From Cryptomeria japonica (lineage: Eukaryota > Streptophyta > Pinopsida > Cupressales > Cupressaceae): DNA of 64,000 nucleotides. The translations under genes and the position numbers were made by a program. This document shows, one piece after another, positions 46,904 through 58,925 of the stretch; position 1 is the stretch's first letter; each line of letters begins with the position of its first letter. The stretch spans positions 230,632,896 through 230,696,895 of the forward strand of contig NC_081406.1 in the NCBI RefSeq assembly GCF_030272615.1, written 5' to 3'. The notes under the pieces are model-generated. The model was not told the origin of the DNA. It made no database searches and saw nothing but the letters and a program-made list of their open reading frames with translations.

Positions 46904-48960
46904 AAAGAGGGTAAACTATGTTCAGGAAGATGTAAGTAATACCAAAACTTCAGCATTGAATCTAGCTTCAGAATATGGTCAGAGTTTGATTATCAAGAGA
47001 GTGTTAATGAAGAAGCCACACAGTAATGAGGTCTTACATAGAAGAGCGTTATTCAGGATTAAGTGTAAAATCATGGGAAAGGTGTGTAAGGTGATCATAG
47101 ATTCATATCCACAGATAACATCATATCAGAAGAAGTAGTAAGCAAATTGAAACTACCTAGGATACAACACAAGGAACCATACAAAGTAACATGGTTAAAC
47201 AAGGGACAACATGTGTTAGTAAATGAGCAAGCCTAGGTAGATTTCAACATAGGTGAATACACGGATAGGATTTTGTGTGACATCCTTCCTATGGATGCTT
47301 GCCATCTACTGTCGGGTAGACCATGGTAGTTTGACAGGAAAGCACAACATGATGGGGAAAGAAACTCCTACTCATTTCAGAAAGATGGAGTAACTTATCA
47401 GATTCAATCCCTTAAAGAAGAAGGAGAGAGCAGCGGCAATAAAGTGCCTAACATCTTGTTAGTGGATGAGAAAGAATTCATAAACACACTAGAAGAGGGT
47501 GAGGGAATTGGCTATGCACTCATAGTGATACCTAGAGAGGAAAAGAAGGACAAACAAATTGAAATCCCATAAGAAGTGCAGCAACTTCTTGACAATTTTA
47601 TAGACATCATAAGTGATGGTACACCAAAAACTTTACCACCTCCTAGAGCCATAAGTCATTAGATTGACTTCATACCAAGAGCTTCTTTGCCAAACAAAGA
47701 AGCCTATAAGATGAATCCTGAACAAAACAAAAAAGTAGCAAGACAAATTCAAGAACTGTTAGACAAGGGTTAATAAGAAAGAGTATAACCCCTTGTACAG
47801 TACTTACAGTGTTAGCACCAAAGAAAGGGGGTACATGGAGACTATGCATAGATTCTAGAGCTATAAACAGAATCATTATAAGATACAGGTTTCCCATTCC
47901 TAGAATAGAAGACTTGATGGATTGTTTAGGGGGTGCAAAGTACTTCACAAAAATAGACCTGAAGAGTGGTTACCATCAGATCAGAATAAAGGAGGCTGAT
48001 GAGTGGAAAACTGCCTTCAAGACAAATGAGGGTCTCTATGAGTGGCTAGTTATGTCATTTGGTCTTTCTAATGCTCCCAGCACATTCATGAGATTAATGA
48101 ATGAAGTATTGCATGATTTTCTTAGCAAGTTTGTTGTAGTCTACTTAAATGATATTCTCATTTTTAGTAGGACTAAAGAATAGCACTTGAAGCATTTAGC
48201 TATTGTATTGCAAAATTTATCTGATGAACAACTAACTATAAATCTTGAAAAGTGTGAGTTTATGAAGTAAGAATTGGTCTATCTCGGTTTTGTTGTATCA
48301 GGTGGAGATCTAAAAATGGATCAATCTAAAGTTGCAGCCATAACAAGTTGGCCAGCTCCAAGATCAGCAAGTGATGTCAGAAGTTTTCATGGCCTAGCAC
48401 AGTTTTCAAAAAGTTCATCAAGGGGTTCAGTGAGATTTGTGCTCCAATGTTGGATACCATCAAAGGGGGTGTTAAGGTAAAGTTTTAGTGGACAAATGCA
48501 GCTCATAAGGGGTTTGAAATGTTGAAAACTAAGGTTGCTTCACAACCAGTACTCATACTTCCTAGTTTTGATAAGCTTTTTACTATTGAATGTGATGCTA
48601 GTCATATTGTTGTAGGTGCAGTTTTGAGTCAAGAAAATAGACCAGTTGCATTCTTTAGTGAAAAGTTAAATGATGCTAAGAAAAAGTACTCATCTTATGA
48701 TTTGGAGCTTTATGCATTAGTACAAGCACTTAGGAAATGGAGACACTATCTCCTTCCTAAAGAATTTGTTGTTTACATAGATAATCAAGCTTTAAGTTTC
48801 TTGAATTCATAGGATAAGCTTAGTCATAGGCATGTTAAGTGGATTGAATACTTATAGTCTTATACTTTTACTCTTAAGCATAAGAAAGGACAATGTAACA
48901 AGGTAGAAAATGCTTTGAGTAGAAGGATTCTCACAATACAGGAGGTATAGGTACAAAGTA
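46904..48960 (+). pseudogene. Protease, reverse transcriptase and RNase H of M
   Basis: Protease begins KVIIDS near 47091 and then shifts frame; STDNIISEEVV and DACHLLSGRPW follow. [72 protein letters not shown]. The catalytic box at 48142-48153 reads YLND (AAT for GAT), so the polymerase should be inactive. RNase [50 protein letters not shown]. Stops at 47571, 47771, 48181, 48268, 48478, 48810 and elsewhere. Confidence 0.9.
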
Positions 48961-50437
48961 TTGGTATTGATTGCTTTAAGACTATGTATTCTGATGATGA
49001 TGAATTTGCTGATATATATAAAGTTTGTTCAGATTTTGAGAACCATTTCCATCATGAGTATGCTGATTATACTTTGCAAAATGGTTTGTTGTTTAAAGGT
49101 GGATAGTTGTGTATGCCCAAGAGCTCCATGAGGGAGAATTTGATTCAAGAAAAACACAATGGGTGTTTGAGTGAACATTTTGGTCTCAACAAGACCTTAG
49201 AGTTGGTGCAACATTTCTACTATTGGCCTAAAATGCAACGTGATATCAGGAGGTATGTGGAGCAGTGTATGGTTTGTCAAAAAGCCAAAGGTACCTCTTC
49301 CAATGCTGGTTTATATCAGCCTCTTCCTATTCCTACTAGACCTTGGGATTGCATCAATATGGATTTTGTAGTAGGATTGCCTAGAACTAAAGCAGGCTTT
49401 GATAGCATCTTTGTTATTGTTGATAGATTTAGTAAAATGGCATACTTTGTTCCTTGTAAGACTACACATGATGCAAGCCATATTGCTTATCTTTTATTTA
49501 AGGAAGTAGTTAGAATCCGTGGCTTACCTACAAGCATTGTTTCAGATAGGGATGTCAATTTTCTTGGTCATTTTTGGAAAACATTGTGGAAAAGATTGGG
49601 TTCTAATCTTTCTTTTGGTTCAGCTTATCACCCTTAGACTAATGGCCAAATTGAGGTGGTTAATAGGACTCTTGGAAATCTTTTAAGGTGCTTGACAAAG
49701 GAGTATGGATAGAGTTGGGATCAGCTCATTCCACGGGCTGAATTTGCTTACAATGAAGTGTGAACAGGTCAACTGGTAAGAGTCCTTTTCAGGGTTTTTA
49801 TGGTATTCACCTAAGGGGTGTCATGGAGTTGAGAGATCTTGATGATTTGCAGACAAAGAGTGAAACAACAGATGACATGGCCCAATACATGAAATAAGTT
49901 CATGACCAAGTAAGGAAGTCTCTTCAAGAAGCTACTCAAAAGGTTAAGGACAGAGTGGATGCAACAAAGAGGGACATTCAGTTTTTAGTTGGTGATTATG
50001 TCATGGTTCATTTGAACAATTCCAGATTACAAAAAGGCGTTCCCAACAAACTCCAAATGAGGAGGATAGGTCCTTGCAAAATATTGGCTAAGTATGGTCC
50101 TAATGCTTACAAAATTGATTTACCTATTGATCTTTCTTTGTCTCCTATTTTTAATGTTTCAGATTTGGTAGCATTCAAGGGTCCACTTCCTCAAGATAAT
50201 GAAAGAGTTTTAGATGTGTACCAATCACTTTCATACTTTCCTTTACCTCCTCCATCCATCCCTCATGTTGAACAGGTGTTGGACTCCAGAGTTTACAAGA
50301 AGACTAGCCATCAAGTGTATATGGAACATCTTATCAAGTGGAAAGACAAACCACTTTCACAAGCTACTTGGATACCTAAGTTTGAGTTTTCTCAAGCTGG
50401 AATTTCTTCTTCTTTGCTGCATCCAAGAGTCACTTGA
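48961..50437 (+). pseudogene. Integrase and chromodomain of M
   Basis: The zinc finger is H-N-G-C-L-S-E-H-F with CMVCQKAK (49155-49290). The DDE core has INMDFVVGLPRT (first Asp), SDRDVNFLG (second) and, after a TAG at 49635, NGQIEVVNRTLGNLL (Glu). All three acidic residues are present. After a frameshift near 49760, the C-terminal part (GDYVMVHL, RRIGPCKILAKYGPNAYKI) leads to the chromodomain: VEQVLDSRVYKK, VYMEHLIKWKDKPLSQATWIP (50260-50390). The chromodomain would direct integration to marked chromatin in a live element. Confidence 0.9.
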
Positions 50438-50446
50438 CTTCTTTGT

Positions 50447-50459
50447 CTTTGGGGGAGTA
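50447..50459 (+). promoter_or_regulatory. Polypurine tract of M
   Basis: CTTTGGGGGAGTA directly before the 3' LTR start TGGTGTAGG. Confidence 0.8.
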
Positions 50460-52599
50460 TGGTGTAGGAGCACCTAGTTTTGCTCATGCTCTCCATTTTT
50501 GAGTATTTTCTTGATTAAGTCTTGTCATAGGTTTCTAATGTTGCCTTAGGTTTTTAAGAGTCTTTTCATAAGTGTTTTATCTCATTTTGTGCTTGAGAGA
50601 TCAAGTTTTTCTTTGTAAGGTTTGAGTTGTCAGTTTTGTGCTCCTAGGCCCAATAAGGCTAAAAAATGGAAATTTGCCTTATAAGATTAGTTATTCTTTG
50701 GAAAGTATTGGATCATGTTTAGGAAGTGTTTTTTATCATGTCTAAATGTCTTAGGGAGGTTGGACATGTTTGGTTGTTCACTTTGCTACTTGGAGCAACA
50801 AAAGTTGTCATGTTTGCTTGTGCAAAGTTGTCATTTTGGACATTTTCTTGTAAAAAAAAGACAAACATGTTGTGTGTCCATACATGACCTAGTAACTACT
50901 TCAAAACACTATTTAAATGCCTTCCTCTTCTTTGAAATTGTTGGCTTTTGTACTTCCAAAATAATCCAATTGAAAGAGCAACTTTTCTGGTTTTTAACAT
51001 GGCTTTTCCTCCTTGGGAATAACAGTCCGTACAAAATCTTGCCATTTCCATACTGTTCTTTATGATTAGTGAAATTCTTGTATATTTCATGCTCTCCATG
51101 TAATTGTTTTGGCAATTTGACATTTGGGAGTTGTTTGCAAATAATCTTTTCAGTTTTGTGAATTGGCTGCCCTGTCAAGGGTTTTGAGATCCAAAAATGC
51201 TTAAACTTGACTGATTCCAGGTCTGGGCTCCCAAAAAGGATTTAGTCAAGTTTATTTGTACATATACAGTGTATATATTTTCTATATTTTCCAGGAGTGT
51301 TGTTTGGAAGGTAGATGAAAGCTTTTACTAGGCAAGTTTTCCTCACTTGGCTAGTATGCCCTTAAAGCTCATGGTTTGAACTCAAAACACAATTTGAGTA
51401 ATTCCAAACAAAGATAAGATGTCTGCACACTTCCTTTTAATGGTTTGAATATTATTGGTAGTCCAAAATAGTGACAAAGTTCCTTAAGAAAATAATTTCT
51501 TGTTCATGGCAGTGAGTACCCTGTTTTTGGGATTTTTATGGTTTTGAGGCAAAGACACCTTGTGGTTGAATTAATGTTCAATGGAACTACTAAAAGTGTT
51601 TGTTTTTCAGTATTGAAAATGTGTTTGGATGAATAGGTAATAATGTTGAAATTTGTGTGAAGTTCCAAGCACTTAAAATACTAAAAATCATAGTGCACTG
51701 TTGTCACAAGGGTTTTGACAGTCCTAATTTTGGGTTTTTCAATATGTATGCCATCTATTTGACATTATTCTTGCAGGGCAAGGTTGATGAACATGTTAAA
51801 ATTTTGTTGTAGAGGTTTGTGTTGGGTAAGGAGACAAGGTTCAAATCTTTTGAGTGGTTTTAACAAACTCTAAGTTCCCAAACCCTCACAAAACCCTTGT
51901 TTTGACTACAAAATAGGACAGTCATAAATTGACCTTCCCAAGACCTCTTTTAGGACCAATTCATGACTTTGGCCAAAATGGTACTCAAAACAATTTACAT
52001 TTTTTAGAGATTCCAAAATGGGAGTAAGAAATGAACAAAATGGTGTTTTAGGAGGGCTAAAAGGGGCTCCTCCCTTGTAGCCATGTTTTGGAAAAAACTA
52101 AGAACCCGATTGAAGTAAGGTTTGTTGACCTTGCAAAACCTTTTAAAAACAATCCAAAACAACTTTGAAAACCTTGTGAAGCCCTCAAAATTCCAGTTAA
52201 GACATTTGGGGGTTTGGACCTAGTATGGTGGATGTGAGCAACGTTGAGAAGCTAACTCCAAATAAGGGGTTTTAATCAAGATAAAAGGATGAACTTGCAA
52301 TTCTTCCTCGAAACATTTTTGAAGGCTTGAAAACATCCAAATAATAGAAATTTCCCTTATGCAAAGTGATCAGAAGTCAAGATTGGGAAAAGCACCTATT
52401 CGAGCAAGGTGGAGAATGCTTGAGTAAAGGAAGTGAACTAAAAATGATAGGTTGGTTGTCTGAGAAGAGAAGTGAAGTGATGAATAGTTAACACTCAAAG
52501 TTGTATAGAAAACACACATTGAACACAAAAACTAACCAATTGGTTGATTTTAGCAAGTCTTAGGCATATTGGCAACTTTTCACTCATTCATCCCTATCA
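50460..52599 (+). repeat. 3' LTR of M, complete
   Basis: 2140 bp, TGGTGTAGGAGC...TCCCTATCA, bounded by the GGAAC duplication. Its first 1.3 kb match 44696-46013; its last 0.8 kb have no partner in the 5' copy. Antisense frames within it are shadows. Confidence 0.85.
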
Positions 52600-53254
52600 G
52601 GAACAATGGATAGCTTTTGTGGAATCAAGCCAAGGGTGTCCCAACTTCACACAAAATCGGTCTGAGGTAGGGATAATGAAAAAACTAACATCTAAGAGCT
52701 TAGTAACAAATTTGATGGAAAGGGTGATGAAACCAATAGTGAGACAAGTGAAACCATCATGCACCTTAATCACAACATCTGATTTATCATATGTATCTTG
52801 ACGAAATTGTTGTGTATAGAAATGTTCTTCTATGATAACATTCACTAGACATATTGGATCAATAAACACTCCACATGAGAGAATTTATTCAATATGCATG
52901 ATAATGTATAATGGCCATCAGGTGCACTAATGATATCTATTGAGTCAAAGGTGATGCAAAGGCACACTTAGGCTCAAGTTGCTCAAAAAATTTCTCAACA
53001 TTGTTGGATTCACTTAACATATCATTAGCATCTATATAGCTTGGATCATTCTCAACAACACTAGTAGAATGAAAAGGAAAAGGATTGGTAAATATTTTAA
53101 AAAAAATATTAGTAGCTATCGTTGGGAACTTCAAAATTTGGCAGAATTTGAAGGGCCTGTGATGAGGAAACTGGTCACAATACTCAGAAGTACACTCACA
53201 AAATATTTCCAACTAGACCAATTTGAGGGTGGATATCTTGACACTCTTTGCTAA
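52600..53254 (-). pseudogene. Element K: gypsy-type protease-like region (broken by M)
   Basis: Two minus-strand blocks: 53212-52937 (acidic, SYIDANDMLSESNNVEKFFEQL) and 52869-52604 (FIDPICLVNVIIEE, KSDVVIKVHDGFTCLTIGF, DVSFFIIPTSDRFCVKLGHPWLDSTKAIHCS). The LGxPWLDSxKAI signature is typical of the retropepsin-like region of Tat-type gypsy polyproteins. It is cut after HCS by M and continues in frame at 44695. The two blocks are separated by a stop at 52937 and a frame change. The upstream gag is not visible. Confidence 0.7.
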
Positions 53255-54611
53255 TCTTGAGGAACCACTTTGGGATATTGTTTAACTCTTATTACATATA
53301 TCTCATGTTCATTTGTAACTTCTCAAGATCACATCTAATTAGTTTTTGAAGTACCTATTTTGGGGTGCTGAGAGAGTTTGTTGTTTGCACACTATCAAAG
53401 CTTCTAGAGTAGTCATTTTTAGACAATTATATCTTTCTACCAGGTTATTTTCATGGAAAACCAATCATTTTTTATTATTTTCCACATCTCAATGATCACC
53501 TATGTATTTTTTGAGAGCCCCAAGACTTCATTTAAAATTTTACCAAGTCAAAACCAAATGTAGTTTACTCAGATTTGTTGCTAGAATAGTGTTAAATCTG
53601 CTGAAAGTGACCTAGTATCCTTATTTTTATTTCATGACCTAATGAATTGCATGTTAAAATAATTGGTCCTTGTGATTATATATATATGCTCCCTTTCTTG
53701 GTTCCACCACCCCAACACTTCATTTGATATGTTTTCAAGGCCAAAAGTTAACTGACGTTGTAGGGATAAGATATCAACATTTTCAGAAAGCTTCAGAGAG
53801 TCCAACTTTGACTATTAATTTTTTTTAAATGTGATGGATTCAAGTAAAACCCCTCAGCAAACATACTCCTTATATCTTGATGAAACATTCCACTCAATGA
53901 ACCATTCCACTTAGTGGTGGCTTTCTAGAGGAAGGTTTGATATTTTTTGGAGGCATGAAGTTGGCAAGGTTTAGATGGGTTTGAACATGTGCATTTTCCA
54001 AAATACTCAAGTAAGAAAATTTGAGCATTAATATTTTTTAGCTTGAGCATCATCATGCAAATCAGCTTAGCATTTTGATTCACCTAATAATGTTCAACAT
54101 GTGTGTCAATTCCTGAGATTTAGAGAGATTGTTTGATCAGTTTTCAAAGGCAGTTTTGGAGGCTACCTGAATTATTTTGAACATCAAGCAAAGGTGTGAA
54201 AAGTCAAATTTAAATGACAAATTGCTCCATTTTTTAGGTCGATAATATGTTCGAATGTGGTTCCAGAGCAATTTCAAAGTCCAGTTGTTTTAAAATGAAA
54301 ATTTTTAAGTCGGGCCCACAAGGGGACCCAATGTCCATCATGGCGATATAAGGTTGATTCAAATGGACTTTAAAATATTTTATTATTTAAATCATTTTGT
54401 GATTTAAATGATATTGTGTATAGCAATTCTGGACACTTCATTTGATTTTCAAAGATTGACAAATCCATACATTATTTAAATCACATCTTGTGATTTAATA
54501 TATAAGCCAAGGTGAAAATGAGGATCGAAATTATTTTACAGTGCAATTTGTAATTTAAAAATTTGGAAAACAAGAAATTGCATTGAAAATGTGATTACAT
54601 TAGCGAGGTTG

Positions 54612-54879
54612 TAGCTATTCTGGTTCCAAATCTGCATGTCATGCCATGATGCGGGCTCCAAAATCACATGCCCTCCTATGATGCCATGAGACATGTTCTA
54701 GTACCCCCCATCGGGCTTTTGATGACATGGGGCCATGTTGCTATTTTGTGGTTGACGAAAATCATTTGCATGTGACTAACATTTGTCAGCCACTCTCACG
54801 GTCATGGGCCAAAAATTTGAAATATCAAGCGTAAACTAAAGAAAAAGCCTCAATAACCATTTTGCAGCCAGAATAGCTA
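54612..54879. repeat. Possible MITE with 12-bp terminal inverted repeats
   Basis: TAGCTATTCTGG at 54612-54623 is matched by its exact complement CCAGAATAGCTA at 54868-54879. The interior is non-coding, 268 bp overall. No flanking target duplication is evident, so this could be chance or an old copy. Confidence 0.35.
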
Positions 54880-55104
54880 TGTCCCACCTCTAGATTATTT
54901 CTCTCGACCTTTTGGCTTGAGCCGAAAGGTCAAGAATTTTTTTTTGGAGGTAGAGGTTTTGGTTGAATCACAGAGTGAGGAGAGTTGCGGTTGTTGCGGG
55001 AAGGGATTTCTATCCAATCGAGGTATGTTAACATGTGCATTGTCTGAATTTTTTTTTTTTTTAAATCCCTTGCATTTTCCTGAGTCTGCTAACATGCCTC
55101 CAAT

Positions 55105-55362
55105 TTTGTATGTAGGGAAGAGGGATTATTTCAAAGAGGTGTGTGTGAGGAATCAAAATTGGACACTAGGGTTTGTGGTTGCGAAGGTGAGGTCAAACCC
55201 ACATGCATAATGTGAGTAGTATGGCTTTACTGATATCACCTACTAACATGAGGTTTTTTTTGTGTGCAGGGAGGAGGGATTGTAGTGCAAAGGTGGGCGA
55301 GAGGTGTTAAGATTTGAGTGTATGGTTTGGTGGTAGCAATAAGTTCAAACCCTAATACATAA
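55105..55362 (+). repeat. Two diverged tandem units of about 100 bp
   Basis: Units 55105-55210 and 55261-55362 share the order GGGA-GAGGGATT, CAAAG-GGTG, AGGGTTTG-TGGT, AAGTTCAAACCC or GGTCAAACCC, and CAT-ATA-C. They are separated by a T-rich spacer. The function is unknown. Confidence 0.4.
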
Positions 55363-57128
55363 CACAAAGTTTTTTTTTTGTATTTATGCGTCAATCTAGT
55401 TTGTCATCTTTTGTATTTATGAACATACATTTAAAAAAAATGAATTACTATTATAAGCATGCAATTTATTGTTAGTCTCTACATTATAGGGTATTTAATA
55501 TTTTCCCCCTTTTAGATGTATTTAATCTTTGTATTCTATCCCAAGAAGTGCAATTTGTTATAAAATATAGGGTATTGAATTCAAATGTAGGTTTAATCTA
55601 TTCAAAAGTAAGGGAGATTTTCTCTAACATTTACTATGTAATAATTGATGATTTTGAAACAGACCCTTAGAGAAGCAAGGGTTTTGAACCTACCCCTTAG
55701 AAGAATTAATGGTTTTGAAACTTATGCCTACTAGAACCAACAACTTTCCATTGTTACTTTGTTTTTTTGTTTTTTGAGCTTGCAACTTCATAAGTAATAA
55801 CATTATTTGTTGGGTTATCTTTTTTCCAATCTTTATGGAGCATACCTTCCTTTCGAGAGAGGATTTCAATCCCAAAAAAGCTTACTCTTAAAATATAGAA
55901 GAATATCTTCCTTTGTCTTTGAAACTTCTATGTCTATGTGCTTGAACAAGAATCCATTACATCTCCCTGCTTATTTTCCATGGTGATGCTCACCACTAAG
56001 GTACTTTGAGAGAGGAGGTAGGAGTCCTCTATCACACTTGTAACCTACAACTGCAATACAAGGTTCCTTGGTATCATTCCCATGATCATCTCAATGTTGG
56101 TCACTGCTAACTTTAAATTATATTGACCCTTCTACTACAACTACAATGAGATTTTATATAAAATACAATAATGGTGGTTATGTGACCTCACATTGTGATA
56201 CTCTTTTTTTCCCTTTTGTAGCATGGATACCCAACCAAATGCTATTTGAAGCATTATCCCTTCGATTTTTTTTCTTCTTTCACCCTATGAGATACATACA
56301 ATTAGTGATTTGCCATTTCCAAGCTGTCACATTTTGTTCCCATGCTCATTCATGATAAGCATATTGTCTCCCTTACTTGCCCATACAAATGGTGTTAGTT
56401 TTCTTTTGTTGCCATACCATACAAGAAAGAATTGTATCAAATTACATTTTATAATGACTACATTGCCATGAAAAGATATGCATATGTAAAACACTAAAAA
56501 ATACCCATACCACTGATTATGTTGGTTTTGTGAGAAGCCATACCATACAACAAGTAGACATAAGTACCAATCATCAATGAAACACATTTGAAGGCTGAAA
56601 TTGACCTGCTACCTCACACATTTTTTTCTCCTTTTTTGGTCCCACTTTGGTCTCCAAGTGGTCATGCTCTTCATGCTCACTCATGGTGAGTGAGTAATAC
56701 TCCTTGTTTTCTCTACAAGTCAAGTTATCATCTTGAACAAAACTAGATTCATAATAAAAACATTTGTAGTGCTACTTATATGTCCTTATAAAGAAAGAAA
56801 CTCACACATTTCTCCTATGTAAATCAAGTAAATTCTTTTTACAAGAATAAAAACAATTCCTTTCCATTTAATGGTGGTGAAGATTTATATAAGACCTTTT
56901 CTCTCCTTGATCTTGGTGCTTTGGTAATCTCCCCTTCCCCCTTTCCTAGTTGCTCTTAATTCTTGCCTTTTGCCATGTTTTGGGTGAATCTTTGGATGGA
57001 TTATCCAACACTTGTTATCCTAATGCTCTTCAATCTTGTAATGAGAGCAATGGTTGTGAAATTTGTACACACTCAAATCAATTAGCTTCTTATCTCTTTT
57101 TCAGTGTGTCTTTATCTTCCTATTACTT

Positions 57129-57371
57129 CTATCCTAGAGAGTGGCTTCTTCTCTTCTCATCCTTTCCATGGAGAATAGGCTCCTTTGTGGATTTTGTGTT
57201 CCATGTTATTATACAATGGTTACTTCTCCTACAACTAGTAAAATTAACAAGATACTTGCATTCTTCTGCAGCATGTCCTTCCATCTGGCAATTGAAGCAA
57301 ACAATAGAAAGCTTGCCTCTTACATACCTTGCTTGATTTATGTTGGGAAAATGGCGTTGTACACCTTGCAT
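57129..57371 (-). pseudogene. Isolated gag zinc-knuckle fragment
   Basis: An 80-codon open frame contains CFNCQMEGHAAEEC, a clean CX2CX4HX4C nucleocapsid knuckle, after a basic stretch (NQARYVRGKLSIV). A second Cys/His cluster (CRRSNHC) is irregular. No gag domain or pol is found next to it, so it is a scrap of a retroelement of unknown family. Confidence 0.55.
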
Positions 57372-58059
57372 AATAATGTTTCATTATTGTATTATTGTGT
57401 GAGGTGGACTAGGGAATTATATTGTAATATCATATTGTATTGTTTCACCTAGGAGCATCTAGATGAACATGCAATATGTAGAGATTCCCTTGGAATATTC
57501 TTGTAACCACTTGATGAGTTGTATTGACAAATTGGTATTATTATATTGTATTTATTTAATATTAGAGAATGTAATTGTGATGAATTACCCAATATTAAAT
57601 GTGGGTCAAGGGTAGGTAGGAAAAATATTATATTTTACTCTCACATGGTTTTGATGTAATACCACTTGTTGGTTTTGTGGGAGCTTGTGTTTATAAAAGA
57701 AACCACAAGGGTAGTTGTTTGGGTTAGCCAGGTTAGCATTTGTGAAGGAGGAAGCATGGCATGGGATGTGTGGATTCATTCTTGGTCACATGGAGTGATT
57801 GGTTATGGCTGGGTTTTAGAAGGCTTTCCATAGTTGTATTGTAATGGATGCATTGCTAATAATACATGGTGGATGATGCTTTTGGAGGCTGGGTTTTTCC
57901 CTCATGGGGGTTTTTCTAGGATATATCTTGTGTCACATTTTCATGGGTGTGTTGTATATTCTTTGCATGTGGATTCTATGTGTTGATTTGATTGAAATCT
58001 TAAATGGGTTATGTGGAAGTTATCGTAAAGATGGCTGCAAATTTGCTTTCAATTTCCTA
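57372..58059 (+). other. LTR-like remnant without a gene
   Basis: It has a TATAAAAG box near 57690 and GGCTGGGTTTTTCCCTCATG near 57888, which resembles the R-region block of the copia LTRs here. No partner LTR and no clear ends, so it is a suggestion only. Confidence 0.35.
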
Positions 58060-58874
58060 CATGCTAGCATGCCTCCTTCTTAGATCTGACTAGTGGTGAA
58101 GTAGTTGAATGTAGTCTCCCCATTTTTTCTTTACATCTATTGGAAAGGATAGAGTCTTCTTTTCTAAAGTTGTGCATCTTTGAAGACTCCTCTTTGCCTT
58201 TGTAGGGTGGAATCTTTCTCTCTTGTACTAAGCTTTGATTTTTCCTTGAGTTTTGGAGACATACAATCATGTCGAGGCTTCATAAATATAATATTATAGT
58301 AATATTTACCTTCCTTAAACTATCCTTGGCATGTTAATAGTGTACATTCATACTTTGAGCATTTACAAATCACCATGCTCTTGCATCCTAGGCCTTTATA
58401 TTAAGGTCTTTCCTCAATCATGACAGGCTTGAGTATTTCTTGTCCTTCCTTGCAAGTCCTTTTTTATTATAACCCATTCAAGTTATCAGCTTGGAGTCTT
58501 AACCCTTGGTTTTCCTATCAAACACAACAGTAGATTAATTAGATTTAACAAACAATTCTATGGTGCTTTCTTTGCATACCTCATTCATTGATTCTTCTTC
58601 TAGAGGAGAGGCTAGTCCATTTTTCTTTGTAGATTCCTCTCTCTTCTTTTCTCCATCATGCTCGAGTTTTGATAGTAATCCATCATTAACCATCAAATCC
58701 TCCTCCAATTGCACAAGTACCAATGAAGAATTAATTTTCTTCCTGCTAGCTTTCAATGCTTTGATTCTTTCTTCCAAATAATTTGCCTTCTCCTAAAGAT
58801 CTCTATTCTTTGCCAACACCTACTCATGCAATGCTTGGAAATCATCATACTTATTATTTAATGGCTTTTTCATG
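58060..58874 (-). pseudogene. Orphan coiled-coil ORF next to element P
   Basis: An ATG at 58874 opens a frame with stops near 58824 and 58797 and then an open stretch to 58535. It is rich in Lys/Glu/Leu (EERIKALKASRKKINSSL, QLEEDLMVNDGLLSKLEHDG). A second Lys/Ser-rich open stretch lies at 58270-58064. I recognise no domain. It resembles the coiled-coil N-terminus of element A's gag in composition only. It predates P, whose 3' LTR ends 52 bases away. Confidence 0.4.
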
Positions 58875-58925
58875 GTTGTAATTTTCAACCAACTAATCTT
58901 GCAACACCTTTATATGATAATATGA

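Larger units (their letters stand above)
44696..52599 (+). mobile_element. Element M: Ty3/gypsy chromovirus, 7.9 kb, inserted in K
   Basis: Exact 5-bp duplications GGAAC lie at 44691-44695 and 52600-52604. Order: truncated 5' LTR, gag, protease, RT, RNase H, integrase, chromodomain, polypurine tract, complete 3' LTR. Integrase after RNase H is gypsy order, and the C-terminal chromodomain places it among the chromoviruses. A deletion has removed the 3' part of the 5' LTR, the primer site and the leader. Confidence 0.92.
53255..57128. other. Unassigned 3.9-kb stretch
   Basis: No supported gene on either strand. It is A/T-rich with short frames only. It includes a possible MITE (54612-54879), a perfect-arm hairpin (54906-54931), diverged tandem units (55105-55362) and runs of T (55052-55063, 55369-55379). 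It may include the 5' part of K. Confidence 0.5.

Noticed and set aside
54895..54935. U2 snRNA-like phrase (CTCGACCTTTTGGCTTGAG)
   Set aside because: The similarity covers about 15 bases, is interrupted by the hairpin and is not followed by the conserved U2 body.
56327..56587. Antisense 86-codon open frame
   Set aside because: Low-complexity hydrophobic sequence in A/T-rich DNA, with no domain, no context and no start signal.
56950..57336. 128-codon plus-strand open frame resembling a secreted or membrane protein
   Set aside because: Its right part is antisense to a clean gag zinc knuckle (57129-57371), which explains the lack of stops; no other support.
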